This document shows, piece by piece, positions 1 to 7,720 of a stretch of DNA of 64,000 nucleotides (within the stretch, counting starts at the first letter, position 1; each line of letters starts with the position of its first letter). Source of the stretch: Succiniclasticum ruminis DSM 9236. GTDB taxonomy: Bacteria > Bacillota > Negativicutes > Acidaminococcales > Acidaminococcaceae. The notes under the pieces were generated by a model. That model worked only from the letters and a program-made list of their open reading frames with translations. It was not told the origin of the DNA and made no database searches. Position numbers and translations under genes: made by a program. The stretch lies in NCBI RefSeq assembly GCF_900112895.1, contig NZ_FONL01000005.1, forward strand, positions 60,835 through 124,834, in the 5' to 3' direction.

Positions 1-2
1 CG

Positions 3-1193
3 ATTCTGGCCATGGGCAGCCGGCCCACGTTCGATCCCAACGATTTCGGGAAGTATCCCGCGGTCAACTGGCTGAACCGGGCTATCTCCATTATTTACGA
101 ACCCGGTTCCGTATTTAAGCCCATCGTAGGCACCATGGGGCTGTCGGAAGGCCTGGTCACCCCGGATACGCCCATCAACGATACCGGCTCCATCCGCATC
201 GCGGACCGGGTCATCAGCAACTGGGACGATACGGGCATGGGCCTGTGTAAATTTGAAGACGTCATCAAATATTCCATTAACACCGGCATGGTGCAGCTGG
301 GCATGAAGCTGGGTGCCCAAAAGGAAATCGACTGGGCGAAAAAATACGGTTTCGGAACAGCTACCGGCATCGAACTTCCCAGCGAGGAAGACGGGATCCT
401 GTACGATCCCAAGAATATGTATGAACCGGACATCGCGACCCTGGCCATCGGGCAGGGCATTGCGGTGACGCCGTTACAGGAACTGAGGGCCATCTGCGCC
501 ATCGCCAACGGCGGGGAACTGTTAAAACCTTACATCATCGACCGTATCGTGGCGCCCAACGGGGAAGTAATCCGCAAAGGAAAAAAACAGGTGGTGCGGA
601 ACGTCATCACGCCGGAAGTGGCGGCCCAGATGCGCGGCATGATGGAAAAAGTGGTCAGCGAGGGCGGCGGCAAGACCGCCCGGATTAAAGGCTACCGGAT
701 CGCGGGCAAGACGGGTACCGCCCAGAAGATTGCCGAACAGGGCGGTTACGCGGCAGGGAAATATATCGCGTCCTTTGTAGGCTTCGTGCCGGCGGACAAA
801 CCCCAGTATGCCATGCTGGTCATGCTGGATACGCCCCGGGGCGCGTTCTACGGGTCCCAGGTGTCGGCGCCTATCTTCCGCGACACCCTGCAGCAAATCC
901 TGGTGGCCAAAGGCATCCAGCCCAGCAACAGCGAAGGTCTTCCCAGTTTTGAAGCCCATATGAAACCGGGACAGAAAGAAAAACCGGCCAACGCGCTGCC
1001 TTCCTTAAAACCGAAGGGGAAAAACTGGATCGTGCCGGATTTCAGCGGGCTTGACGCCCGGGCCATTACCGGTGAACTGCAGAAGGGCAGTATGGTGCTG
1101 GAGCCTTACGGTTCCGGAAAAGCCTATAAACAACGGCCAGCCGGCGGCACGGAAGTGGAACCGGGGAGCAAGATAGAAATCTGGTTCCAGTAA
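3..1193 (+). CDS. Class B penicillin-binding protein (FtsI/SpoVD type) with PASTA domain, 5' truncated
   Basis: C-terminal part of a peptidoglycan DD-transpeptidase. The frame is open back to base 3, and the first residues, ILAMGSRPTFDPN, are the usual beginning of the transpeptidase domain, so the N-terminal membrane anchor and dimerisation domain lie outside the window. The three penicillin-binding motifs are present: the SxxK serine motif in EPGSVFKP, SxN in YSINTG, and KTGT in AGKTGTAQK. A single PASTA-like domain (about the last 55 residues, beginning near NWIVPDFSGL) closes the protein, which favours the septal FtsI/SpoVD branch over the elongation PBP2 branch. It would crosslink murein outside the cytoplasmic membrane. 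The following gene is unrelated (fhs), 97 bases on. Confidence 0.9.
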   Translation: MLAMGSRPTFDPNDFGKYPAVNWLNRAISIIYEPGSVFKPIVGTMGLSEGLVTPDTPINDTGSIRIADRVISNWDDTGMGLCKFEDVIKYSINTGMVQLGMKLGAQKEIDWAKKYGFGTATGIELPSEEDGILYDPKNMYEPDIATLAIGQGIAVTPLQELRAICAIANGGELLKPYIIDRIVAPNGEVIRKGKKQVVRNVITPEVAAQMRGMMEKVVSEGGGKTARIKGYRIAGKTGTAQKIAEQGGYAAGKYIASFVGFVPADKPQYAMLVMLDTPRGAFYGSQVSAPIFRDTLQQILVAKGIQPSNSEGLPSFEAHMKPGQKEKPANALPSLKPKGKNWIVPDFSGLDARAITGELQKGSMVLEPYGSGKAYKQRPAGGTEVEPGSKIEIWFQ

Positions 1194-1213
1194 TCGGGAT
1201 TTTAGGGTATAAT
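1185..1213 (+). promoter_or_regulatory. Possible promoter for fhs
   Basis: A perfect TATAAT lies at 1208-1213, about 78 bases before the fhs start. The -35 region 17 bases upstream (TTCCAG, 1185-1190) is poor, so only the -10 box supports this call. It would separate fhs from the cell-wall gene upstream. Confidence 0.35.
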
Positions 1214-1290
1214 GTAAGAGCGGATTATTTTAATTATAAATACAAAATTGTTTATCAGCAGATCCGGGAGAAGATAAGGAGGATGGAGCT

Positions 1291-2961
1291 ATGTTATCTG
1301 ACATCGAGATTGCCCAGCAGGTGAAAATGCAGCCTGTTACGGAAATTGCGGAAAAACTGGGGATCGATCAGGACGATCTGGAATTATACGGCAAATATAA
1401 AGCCAAACTTTCCTATGACCTGATCCGTAAAGTGGAAGACCGGAAACCGGGTAAACTGGTATTGGTTACGGCCATTACCCCAACTCCGGCAGGGGAAGGG
1501 AAATCCACCACCACCGTAGGCCTGGCCCAGGGCCTGCAGAAAATCGGGAAAAAGGTAATCGTGGCCTTGCGCGAGCCTTCCCTTGGACCCTGCTTCGGCA
1601 TCAAAGGCGGCGCGGCCGGCGGCGGTTATTCCCAGGTTGTGCCCATGGAAGACATCAACCTGCATTTTACCGGCGATTTCCATGCCATCACGTCCGCCCA
1701 TATGCTGCTGTCCGCCATGCTGGATAACTCCATCCAGCAGGGAAACCCGCTGAACATCGACCCGCGGCGCATTATCTGGAAACGGGTCGTGGATATGAAC
1801 GACCGGGCCCTGCGGAACATCGTCATCGGCCTGGGCGGCAAAGCCCACGGCGTGCCCCGGGAAGACGGCTTTGATATTACCGTGGCCAGTGAAGTCATGG
1901 CGATCCTCTGCCTGGCTTCCAACCTGCATGACTTAAAAGAAAGACTGAAACGGATCGTAGTCGCATACAATTATGACGGCAAGCCGGTTACGGCGGAAGA
2001 CCTGCATGCGGCCGGCGCCATGGCGGCCCTGCTGAAAGATGCAGTGAAACCGAACCTGGTTCAGACCCTGGAACATGTGCCGGCCATCATCCACGGCGGT
2101 CCCTTTGCCAACATCGCCCACGGCTGCAACAGCGTTATGGCCACCCGCACGGCCCTGCGGCTGGCGGACTTCACCATTACGGAAGCCGGATTCGGCGCAG
2201 ACCTGGGCGCGGAGAAATTCTTCGACATCAAATGCCGTCAGGCCGGCCTGGCTCCGGACGCCTGCGTGCTGGTAGCCACGGTTCGCGCCCTGAAGATGCA
2301 TGGCGGCGTAGCCAAAGCGGATCTGAAAGAGCCCAACGTGGAAGCAGTGAAAAAAGGTCTGCCGAACCTGGGCAAACATATTGAAAACATCTTTAAGTTC
2401 GGCGTGCCTGTGGTAGTGGCTATTAACATCTTCGCACAGGATACCAAAGAAGAACTGCAGGCCGTGTACGATTACTGTGCCGGCATGGGCGTCAACGTAG
2501 CCCTCAGCGACGTATTCGCCAAAGGCGGCGAAGGCGGCGTGGAACTGGCCAAAGAAGTGGTTGCCCTGGCGGAAAGCGGCATGGCCCGCTTCAAACCGGT
2601 ATACCCGCTGGATATGCCTCTGCGTAAAAAAGTGGAAACCATCGTGAAAGAAATTTACGGCGGCGACCGTGTGGAATTCCAGGCCAAAGCGGCCCAGGCC
2701 CTGGACCAATACGAAAAAGAAGGCTACGGCAATCTGCCGGTCTGCATGGCCAAGACCCAGTACTCCCTGTCGGACGACCCGGCCCTGTTAGGCGCTCCTT
2801 CCGGCTTCACCGTAAACGTGAAGAATGCCAAAATCAGCGCAGGCGCAGGCTTCATCGTCATTTACACCGGCGACATCATGACCATGCCGGGCCTGCCCAA
2901 GAAACCGGCCGCGGAGAATATTGATGTAACGGATGAGGGCAAGATCAGCGGACTGTTCTGA
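1291..2961 (+). CDS. fhs: Formate--tetrahydrofolate ligase
   Basis: ATP-dependent ligation of formate to tetrahydrofolate giving 10-formyl-THF, a cytoplasmic step of one-carbon metabolism. The 556-residue length is normal for the family. The nucleotide-binding P-loop [10 protein letters not shown] is at residues 64-73, followed by the typical [20 protein letters not shown] region. The start ATG follows a clear AAGGAGG ribosome binding site. The next gene on the same strand is a folD homologue, which would act on the same folate pool; the two are separated by 143 bases containing a perfect hairpin, so coupling may be partial. No Wood-Ljungdahl genes are in the window, so the role could be purine/formyl supply or formate use rather than acetogenesis. 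Confidence 0.97.
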   Translation: MLSDIEIAQQVKMQPVTEIAEKLGIDQDDLELYGKYKAKLSYDLIRKVEDRKPGKLVLVTAITPTPAGEGKSTTTVGLAQGLQKIGKKVIVALREPSLGPCFGIKGGAAGGGYSQVVPMEDINLHFTGDFHAITSAHMLLSAMLDNSIQQGNPLNIDPRRIIWKRVVDMNDRALRNIVIGLGGKAHGVPREDGFDITVASEVMAILCLASNLHDLKERLKRIVVAYNYDGKPVTAEDLHAAGAMAALLKDAVKPNLVQTLEHVPAIIHGGPFANIAHGCNSVMATRTALRLADFTITEAGFGADLGAEKFFDIKCRQAGLAPDACVLVATVRALKMHGGVAKADLKEPNVEAVKKGLPNLGKHIENIFKFGVPVVVAINIFAQDTKEELQAVYDYCAGMGVNVALSDVFAKGGEGGVELAKEVVALAESGMARFKPVYPLDMPLRKKVETIVKEIYGGDRVEFQAKAAQALDQYEKEGYGNLPVCMAKTQYSLSDDPALLGAPSGFTVNVKNAKISAGAGFIVIYTGDIMTMPGLPKKPAAENIDVTDEGKISGLF

Positions 2962-3053
2962 TGATTGCTTCAACTGTGCGCACAGACGCATTGGCAGACG
3001 CTCCCGGTATTCAGGGAAACGTAGTACTTAAACAGCAGTAATTTAATAAAATC

Positions 3054-3081
3054 GAGACCGACAGTTGCTCCTGTCGGTCTC
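3054..3081 (+). terminator. Perfect hairpin between fhs and folD
   Basis: An 11-bp perfect inverted repeat (GAGACCGACAG at 3054-3064 and its complement at 3071-3081) around a 6-base loop. It is followed only by a short TTG and not by a T-run, so it is a weak terminator, an attenuator or an mRNA-processing/stability hairpin. It ends just upstream of the folD ribosome binding site at 3091-3097. Confidence 0.5.
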
Positions 3082-3104
3082 TTGCTATCGAAAGGGAAAT
3101 GCAC

Positions 3105-3935
3105 ATGGAAACGTTGATGATGAGCGGCCGCCCTGTGGCGGATGCCTGTAAGGAACAGATAAAGGAAAAGGTGGAAGCGGCGCAGAAAGCCGGTAAAAAG
3201 GTTGCCCTTGCTATCGTAACGGTGGGGGAGGATCCCGCTTCTTTTGTCTACCGGAAACGGTTGTTAAAGATAACCGAAAGCCTGGGCATCGGCAGCCGTT
3301 GTGTGGAACTTCCGGGAATCGCAACGACAGCGGAAGTGATTGAGGCTGTCAGGAAACTGAACGGAGATCCGGAAATCGCCGGCATCCTGCCCATGATGCC
3401 CATGCCGAAGCAGGTGGACGGGGAGGCGGTTGGCGCTGCCCTTGCTCCGGAAAAAGACATGGACTGCCTGAGCCCGGCTAACGGCGGGGCCCTGCTGATT
3501 GGCAAAGGACGCTGGGCCGCCTGTACGCCCCGGGCCTGCATGGCGATCCTGAAATTTTATAAGATTCCGCTGGACGGAAAACATGCGGTCGTGCTGGGCC
3601 GCAGCAATGTGGTGGGCAAACCCGTGGCGCTGCTGCTGCTGCAGGAAAACTGCACCGTTACGGTCTGCCATTCCCATACAAAAAACCTGCCGGAACTGGT
3701 ACGGCAGGCGGATATCGTGGTAGCGGCCATCGGCAAAGCCGGTTTTGTTACGCCTGATATGGTAAAACCCGGAGCAGTGGTCGTGGATGTGGGCATCAAC
3801 GTGACAGAGAATGGCATCGTGGGCGACGTGGCGCCGGAAGTGGCAGAGAAGGCATCAGCCTTTACCCCGGTACCCGGCGGCGTAGGTGTGGTCAGCAACG
3901 TGATGATGATGGATGCGGTGGCCCGGAATCTGTAA
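3105..3935 (+). CDS. folD: Divergent FolD-like methylenetetrahydrofolate dehydrogenase
   Basis: Homologue of bifunctional 5,10-methylene-THF dehydrogenase/cyclohydrolase. The Rossmann NADP-binding motif VLGRSNVVGKP and the late TPVPGGVG motif are intact, as is the tetrapyrrole-like N-terminal lobe. The start is placed at the second ATG (3105), because AAAGGGA at 3091-3097 is 7 bases from it but only 1 base from the ATG at 3099. Compared without gaps to E. coli FolD, the catalytic YxxxK motif reads YRKRL (Y49, L53), so the lysine is missing. The active-site glutamine of VQLPLP is methionine (PMMPMP, M97), and KDVDG reads KDMDC. Those residues carry the cyclohydrolase chemistry, so this may be a dehydrogenase-only or repurposed paralogue. 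VanZ-like follows 11 bases later. Confidence 0.85.
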   Translation: METLMMSGRPVADACKEQIKEKVEAAQKAGKKVALAIVTVGEDPASFVYRKRLLKITESLGIGSRCVELPGIATTAEVIEAVRKLNGDPEIAGILPMMPMPKQVDGEAVGAALAPEKDMDCLSPANGGALLIGKGRWAACTPRACMAILKFYKIPLDGKHAVVLGRSNVVGKPVALLLLQENCTVTVCHSHTKNLPELVRQADIVVAAIGKAGFVTPDMVKPGAVVVDVGINVTENGIVGDVAPEVAEKASAFTPVPGGVGVVSNVMMMDAVARNL

Positions 3936-3946
3936 GGTGGGAAGCT

Positions 3947-4375
3947 ATGCGTACGCTTTACGGGATTGCGGCCCTGGCCTTTACCGGCTTTATTTTTTAC
4001 AATTCCAGCCTTCCCGCGCCAGTCAGCGATGAAACCAGTTATTATTTCGTGAACCTGGTTGCCTGGATCAATGCCTTCCTGGACAAACCGGTGCCGCTGC
4101 CGGAAATGAACCATTACATCCGCAAAACGGCGCACTTTACGGAGTACTTTGTGCAGGCGCTGTTACTGTGCAATGCGTTTTATACTGACCGGACAGACCG
4201 TAAGAACTCCCGCGGCTGCATCCTGTTCCTGTCGCTGCTGACCGCAGTGCTCGACGAATACATCCAGCTGTTTTCACCGGGGCGGAGCGGCCAGGTGACG
4301 GACATCCTGCTGGATTTTTCAGGAGGCTTCAGCGGCTGGCTCAGTTTTCAGTTGTGGAAACGGATCAAACGGTAA
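3947..4375 (+). CDS. VanZ-family small membrane protein
   Basis: A 142-residue protein matching the VanZ-like family in its conserved parts: the RKTAHFTEY motif in the middle, and DEYIQLFSPGRSGQVTDILL near the C-terminus. Hydrophobic segments at about residues 3-20, 58-68, 83-100 and 118-135 suggest a polytopic inner-membrane protein. VanZ homologues affect teicoplanin susceptibility in some Gram-positives, but the biochemical role of the family is not settled and nothing here identifies a substrate. The start follows GGTGGGAAG with good spacing. It sits 11 bases after folD and is probably cotranscribed; the folded element at 4433-4607 ends the unit. Confidence 0.8.
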   Translation: MRTLYGIAALAFTGFIFYNSSLPAPVSDETSYYFVNLVAWINAFLDKPVPLPEMNHYIRKTAHFTEYFVQALLLCNAFYTDRTDRKNSRGCILFLSLLTAVLDEYIQLFSPGRSGQVTDILLDFSGGFSGWLSFQLWKRIKR

Positions 4376-4432
4376 AGTTGAGGAAGCGGAAAGAATTTGT
4401 TGAAGTAAATGTAATTGTATAGAATAAAATAA

Positions 4433-4607
4433 CAGTGCCGGGAAATACATAAGCAAAACATTGTGAGCGTTTGCGAAATTTCATGAGATGAAATGAGCCG
4501 GCTGTGGCGAGACTGTTTGAGGGCGAAGCCCGAGTTTCGAAGCCACAGGCGAATGAGTCCATGAAATAGCAAACGGGAACAGTTTTGCGATGTATTTCCC
4601 GGCACTG
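4433..4607. terminator. Large nested palindrome between convergent genes
   Basis: The outer arms are a perfect 18-bp inverted repeat (CAGTGCCGGGAAATACAT at 4433-4450 and its complement at 4590-4607). Inside are further pairable arms: 4453-4459/4582-4588, 4468-4474/4569-4575, 4478-4485/4560-4567, 4502-4508/4542-4548, and a GGGC-GAA-GCCC apical hairpin at 4521-4531. A T6 run follows on the plus strand (4609-4614), and AT-rich sequence flanks the other side. It lies between the VanZ-like gene and the convergent minus-strand gene, so a bidirectional terminator is the simplest reading. The elaborate nesting is also what a palindromic mobile repeat or structured RNA would look like. Confidence 0.65.
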
Positions 4608-4629
4608 CTTTTTTACTTACAAATACATT

Positions 4630-5487
4630 TTAAATTCCAATCACCACACCGCCGCCATGTCCGTGATGGTGGCGTCCGTGGCCCCAGCCGAAACCGATGC
4701 CGATGCCGATAGGCCAGCCGGAAGACCGGTTTTCTTCCCGTGCCTGATCCCGTTCGTCCATTACGGTAAAGTTGAGGGTCTTGCTTGTCGTAAAGCCACC
4801 AATCTCCACTTCGGCCAGGATGTCAGCCTTGCCTCTTGCTACACCGTAGACCCACTGCTGTCCCTTATCGTCGGTATCGATCCGGAGGGTATTTTCATTG
4901 AGGCTGGTCAGCGCCAGGTTATAGGGGATGCTGCCGGGAACCCGGATCAGCACTTTGCCTACGCCGTCCAGGGGTATCTTTCTGTAAGCCGGATAAATCT
5001 CAACCTTTTCCAGCAGTTTCTCTGTCGTGCCGTCCAGCAGCTCCGTACGGTTCTCCTTAGGGATGCGGCGGAAGACACAGCTGTCGTCTTTGGCCAGCAG
5101 GAAATCGCCGGCGGCTTCCGAAGTGCCGGGAAGGAACGCCTTGACGTGATAAAAATAATCCCCCGTCAGGGCTTTGTCCATGCGGTAGCTGTAATCTACC
5201 TGCGGATCCAACCCCGTTTCTTCCGGGTTTATGTAGAGCAGTCTTGCTACGGCTTTTTCCAGTTTTTTGCCGCTGGTAATATAATAATCGGACAGGGCCT
5301 TATCCTGCGCTGCCTTACGTACGGCGGCGGCTTTTGCCGAAGGCACGACGGCACCGTCTTTATACGTTGTCGTGGCGGAATCTGCTTTCCGGATCTCCGC
5401 TGCGCCGGCACATACCGGAACAGCCAGTACTGCAGCAAGGACAGACAGTGTTACAAGGCGCGCGGCCATCAGTTTCCATTTCTTCAT
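4630..5487 (-). CDS. Secreted protein of unknown function with His/Gly-rich C-terminal tail
   Basis: A 285-residue exported protein that I do not recognise. The start is placed at the ATG at 5487, which has GGGGAGG upstream; an earlier in-frame ATG at 5526 lacks this. Residues 1-30 are a typical signal peptide: a lysine/arginine N-region (MKKWKLMAARL), a hydrophobic core and an AGAAE cleavage region. The mature part has no recognised domain, contains many charged residues, and ends in a Gly/His-rich tail (GWGHGRHHHGHGGG) that could bind transition metals. It is transcribed in the same direction as the His-rich protein at 5808-6650, with a terminator between the two, so they are probably separate units. 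Periplasmic or outer-membrane location is inferred. Confidence 0.7.
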   Translation of the reverse strand: MKKWKLMAARLVTLSVLAAVLAVPVCAGAAEIRKADSATTTYKDGAVVPSAKAAAVRKAAQDKALSDYYITSGKKLEKAVARLLYINPEETGLDPQVDYSYRMDKALTGDYFYHVKAFLPGTSEAAGDFLLAKDDSCVFRRIPKENRTELLDGTTEKLLEKVEIYPAYRKIPLDGVGKVLIRVPGSIPYNLALTSLNENTLRIDTDDKGQQWVYGVARGKADILAEVEIGGFTTSKTLNFTVMDERDQAREENRSSGWPIGIGIGFGWGHGRHHHGHGGGVVIGI

Positions 5488-5665
5488 GGTAAAGAACCTC
5501 CCCATCTGTATTTTGTAGTTTCCCAAAGAGGCGAACTGGTCAGCGCCCCCTGAACATCTGGATGTATGATTACCCGGGCTTATTATTTATTATAATTAAA
5601 TTATAAAATTTTGACAAATGCATGGCAAAACCAAAGCTTCGTATAAAATGTGAAAAGAAAATGTA

Positions 5666-5695
5666 AAAGTCCCCTGTTGTGTAACAGGGGACTTT
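5666..5695 (-). terminator. Intrinsic terminator of the His-rich Spy-like gene
   Basis: A perfect 13-bp stem (AAAGTCCCCTGTT at 5666-5678 with its complement at 5683-5695) around a 4-base loop. On the minus strand it is followed by a T-rich stretch (complement of 5647-5665). It is placed correctly to stop transcription coming from the gene at 5808-6650. Bases 5488-5665, between it and the next minus-strand gene, are AT-rich leader with no other gene. Confidence 0.8.
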
Positions 5696-5807
5696 GCGTT
5701 AGGGGAGAAAAGTGAATTGTCCTGCAGTATTATCCTTTAGGATCAGACTGTTTGCCGGTAATCAGAAGAATCCGGCTTTTACGGTGATCAGATTACACCG
5801 GGCGGGG

Positions 5808-6650
5808 TCATTTGGGACCCTGGCCGTCGTGCGGTCCCCTGTGCCCTCTCGGGCCGGGCATTCCCTGACCGGGGCCGGGGCCGAAACGATGGCGCGTTTT
5901 TTTCCACTGCTCTTTTTCTTCCGGGGTCATCTGTTTCCATTTTTTCCAGAAAGCTTCCATCCGTTCCTGCTGGCGCTTATCCCGTTCCAGGAAACGTTCT
6001 TTTTCTTCCGGAGTCATATTTTTGGTGCGTTCTTTCACCATCTTGTCATGTTTCTGTTTGAAATACTCATGACGTTCATCTTCCGTCATTTTCGCAATTT
6101 TTTCCCGCTCGGCCTTTTTTGCCTCCTGCCGTTTCTCAAAAGCCTTCTTTTCATCATCCGTCATGTTTTTCATGCGTTCTTCGTTGACGCGGTGGATGAA
6201 TTTTTCGGTCGCTTCGCGCCGCTCCCGGTCAGACATGCTCTGCCAGTTGGCAAAGAACTGCTCTCTTTCTTTTGCTAACTGCTGGCGCTGATCTTTCGTC
6301 AGTTTGCCGGGGCGGTCTTTCTTTTCACCATGGAATTTGCCGTGGTGGCATCCCTTGGGGCCTTTGCCGTCATGGGGACCGCGGAACTCGCCGTCATGAT
6401 GCGGGCCATGGCCGTGGTGCCGGTGCATGCCATGATGCGGGCCGTGTTTGTGCTTTCCGTCCTTGTGGAATCCAAAGGGAGGATGGCCTTTTTCCATATC
6501 CGGCGCCTGCTGTTCGATTTTGTTGTTGTAATCCAGTCCCTGCTGCTGGGTGGCGGCATCTTCTGCTTCCGTTGCGGCAAAAGCGGAACCTGCCAGCAAG
6601 GTAGCCATTACACCTGCAACGACTAACGTCTTTTTCCAGTTCTTCATCAT
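5808..6650 (-). CDS. Secreted His-rich protein with Spy/CpxP-like charged repeats
   Basis: A 280-residue exported protein. The start is placed at the ATG at 6650, since AAGGAG is 8 bases from it but only 2 from the ATG at 6656. Residues 1-25 form a signal peptide ending AGSAFAA. Roughly residues 55-110 are very rich in His, Gly and Lys (runs such as HKHGPHHGMHRHHGHGPHH), a likely metal-binding region. From about 115 to 255 there are recurring helical units centred on M(T/S)xEE/DE (MSDRERRE, MTDDEKKA, MTEDERHE, MTPEEKER, MTPEEKEQ). These recall the LTxxQ repeats of CpxP/Spy periplasmic chaperones and DUF3106-like proteins. The tail is again Gly/Pro/His-rich. It is divergent from a two-component system, which makes it a likely target of that system. 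A metal-buffering or envelope-stress role is inference. Confidence 0.75.
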   Translation of the reverse strand: MMKNWKKTLVVAGVMATLLAGSAFAATEAEDAATQQQGLDYNNKIEQQAPDMEKGHPPFGFHKDGKHKHGPHHGMHRHHGHGPHHDGEFRGPHDGKGPKGCHHGKFHGEKKDRPGKLTKDQRQQLAKEREQFFANWQSMSDRERREATEKFIHRVNEERMKNMTDDEKKAFEKRQEAKKAEREKIAKMTEDERHEYFKQKHDKMVKERTKNMTPEEKERFLERDKRQQERMEAFWKKWKQMTPEEKEQWKKTRHRFGPGPGQGMPGPRGHRGPHDGQGPK

Positions 6651-6933
6651 GTTCATCTCTCCTTCTCTTTTATATTATGTGTCTTCTGAGTCTTCCGAGT
6701 CAAGTTTTGCCAGATGGAACAGTCTCTCCGGAGCGCAGATTATGTGACCGTATCCGGGCCGGACATCAGCCGTCCGATTTTCCGGTATCTCTCCGGTTCG
6801 CCTTTATATTATAGCCCAGATATGGCAAAATCATGTTTTTCCTGGAACAAAACTATGTTTTTCTTTTTACAGGTTTTGTTGTATAATTAACATGTATAAG
6901 TGTCTTTGTAACTTTGCGACGGGGGGCTTGCAT
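6651..6933. promoter_or_regulatory. Divergent control region between His-rich gene and two-component system
   Basis: This 283-base gap holds a minus-strand TATAAT (complement of 6808-6813) for the His-rich gene and a plus-strand TATAAT at 6882-6887 for the response regulator. Neither has a convincing -35 box, which would fit activator-dependent promoters. A 9-bp tandem direct repeat (GTCTTCTGA GTCTTCCGA, 6681-6698) lies in the leader of the His-rich gene and could be a regulator site, though it is downstream of the predicted -10. Confidence 0.45.
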
Positions 6934-7629
6934 ATGAATAAGGTATTGATTGCTGACGATAACGCGCAGATAACGAAGGTATTAAAGGACTACGCCGGCA
7001 AGGAAGGCTGGGGCAGTTATATTGCCTATGACGGAGACGAGGCCCTGCGCCTGTTCCGGGAGTTTTCAAAAGAGATATCCATCGTTTTCCTAGATGTGAT
7101 GATGCCGAAAAAGGACGGTTTTTCCGTATGCAAGGCCATCCGTGCCATGTCCCAGGTGCCGGTGATCATGATCACGGCCCGGAGTGAGGATGCGGATAAG
7201 ATCATGGGGCTGGACATCGGCGCGGACGATTATATCGTGAAACCCTTCAGCGCGGCGGAAGTCATGGCCCGGGCCCGGGCGATCCTGCGGCGCATCCCCC
7301 AGCAGGAGGAGAGCAAGTCCCGCAAACTGACCATTGCCAACCTTACTATTGATATTGATAACTACATGGTGACCATTGACGATAAAGAAGTGCCTCTGAC
7401 CAAACGGGAAAAAGAGCTGCTCTGGCTGCTGGCCTCCAATTCGAAGAAGGTCTTTTCCCGGGATAACCTGCTGGACAGCCTCTGGGGTTACGATTATTTC
7501 GGGGACAGCCGCACCGTGGATTCCCATATCAAACGGCTGCGGGCCAAGCTGGACGCCTATGAGCATCCCGGCTGGGCCGTGAAAACGATCTGGGGCGTAG
7601 GATACCGTTTTGAAATAGCGGAAAAGTAA
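6934..7629 (+). CDS. OmpR-family response regulator
   Basis: A 231-residue DNA-binding response regulator. The receiver domain (about 1-120) begins MNKVLIADDN with the acidic pair D8/D9. The phosphorylated aspartate is D54 in FLDVMMPKKDG, and the conserved Thr (MITARS) and Lys (IVKPF) are present. The C-terminal winged helix (about 130-231) carries the typical LTKREKELL, SRDNLLDSLWG and RTVDSHIKRLRAKL segments. The start at 6934 is preferred over an upstream in-frame ATG at 6892, because it begins exactly at the receiver domain and follows a G-rich ribosome binding site. The partner kinase starts 91 bases downstream. Its probable targets include the divergent His-rich secreted protein. Confidence 0.93.
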   Translation: MNKVLIADDNAQITKVLKDYAGKEGWGSYIAYDGDEALRLFREFSKEISIVFLDVMMPKKDGFSVCKAIRAMSQVPVIMITARSEDADKIMGLDIGADDYIVKPFSAAEVMARARAILRRIPQQEESKSRKLTIANLTIDIDNYMVTIDDKEVPLTKREKELLWLLASNSKKVFSRDNLLDSLWGYDYFGDSRTVDSHIKRLRAKLDAYEHPGWAVKTIWGVGYRFEIAEK

Positions 7630-7720
7630 GGGAAAGACGCAAACCGTAACGGGGTTGCGCGCATGTAATAAATATCCTGTGGTTTGAGCCGGTTTTACTG
7701 ACGGCAGAATGGAGAAGGAT

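Noticed and set aside
5712..6278. Plus-strand Phe/Leu-rich open frame across the His-rich gene
   Set aside because: It is the reverse of a Lys/Glu-rich repeat coding region (AAG/GAA read backwards gives Phe/Leu); no start signals.
6681..6698. 9-bp direct repeat as an operator for the response regulator
   Set aside because: Only two imperfect copies, located downstream of the predicted -10; mentioned in the control-region entry but not called as an operator.
7638..7658. Hairpin in the spacer between response regulator and kinase
   Set aside because: The stem is short with a bulge and no T-run; not enough to call a terminator.
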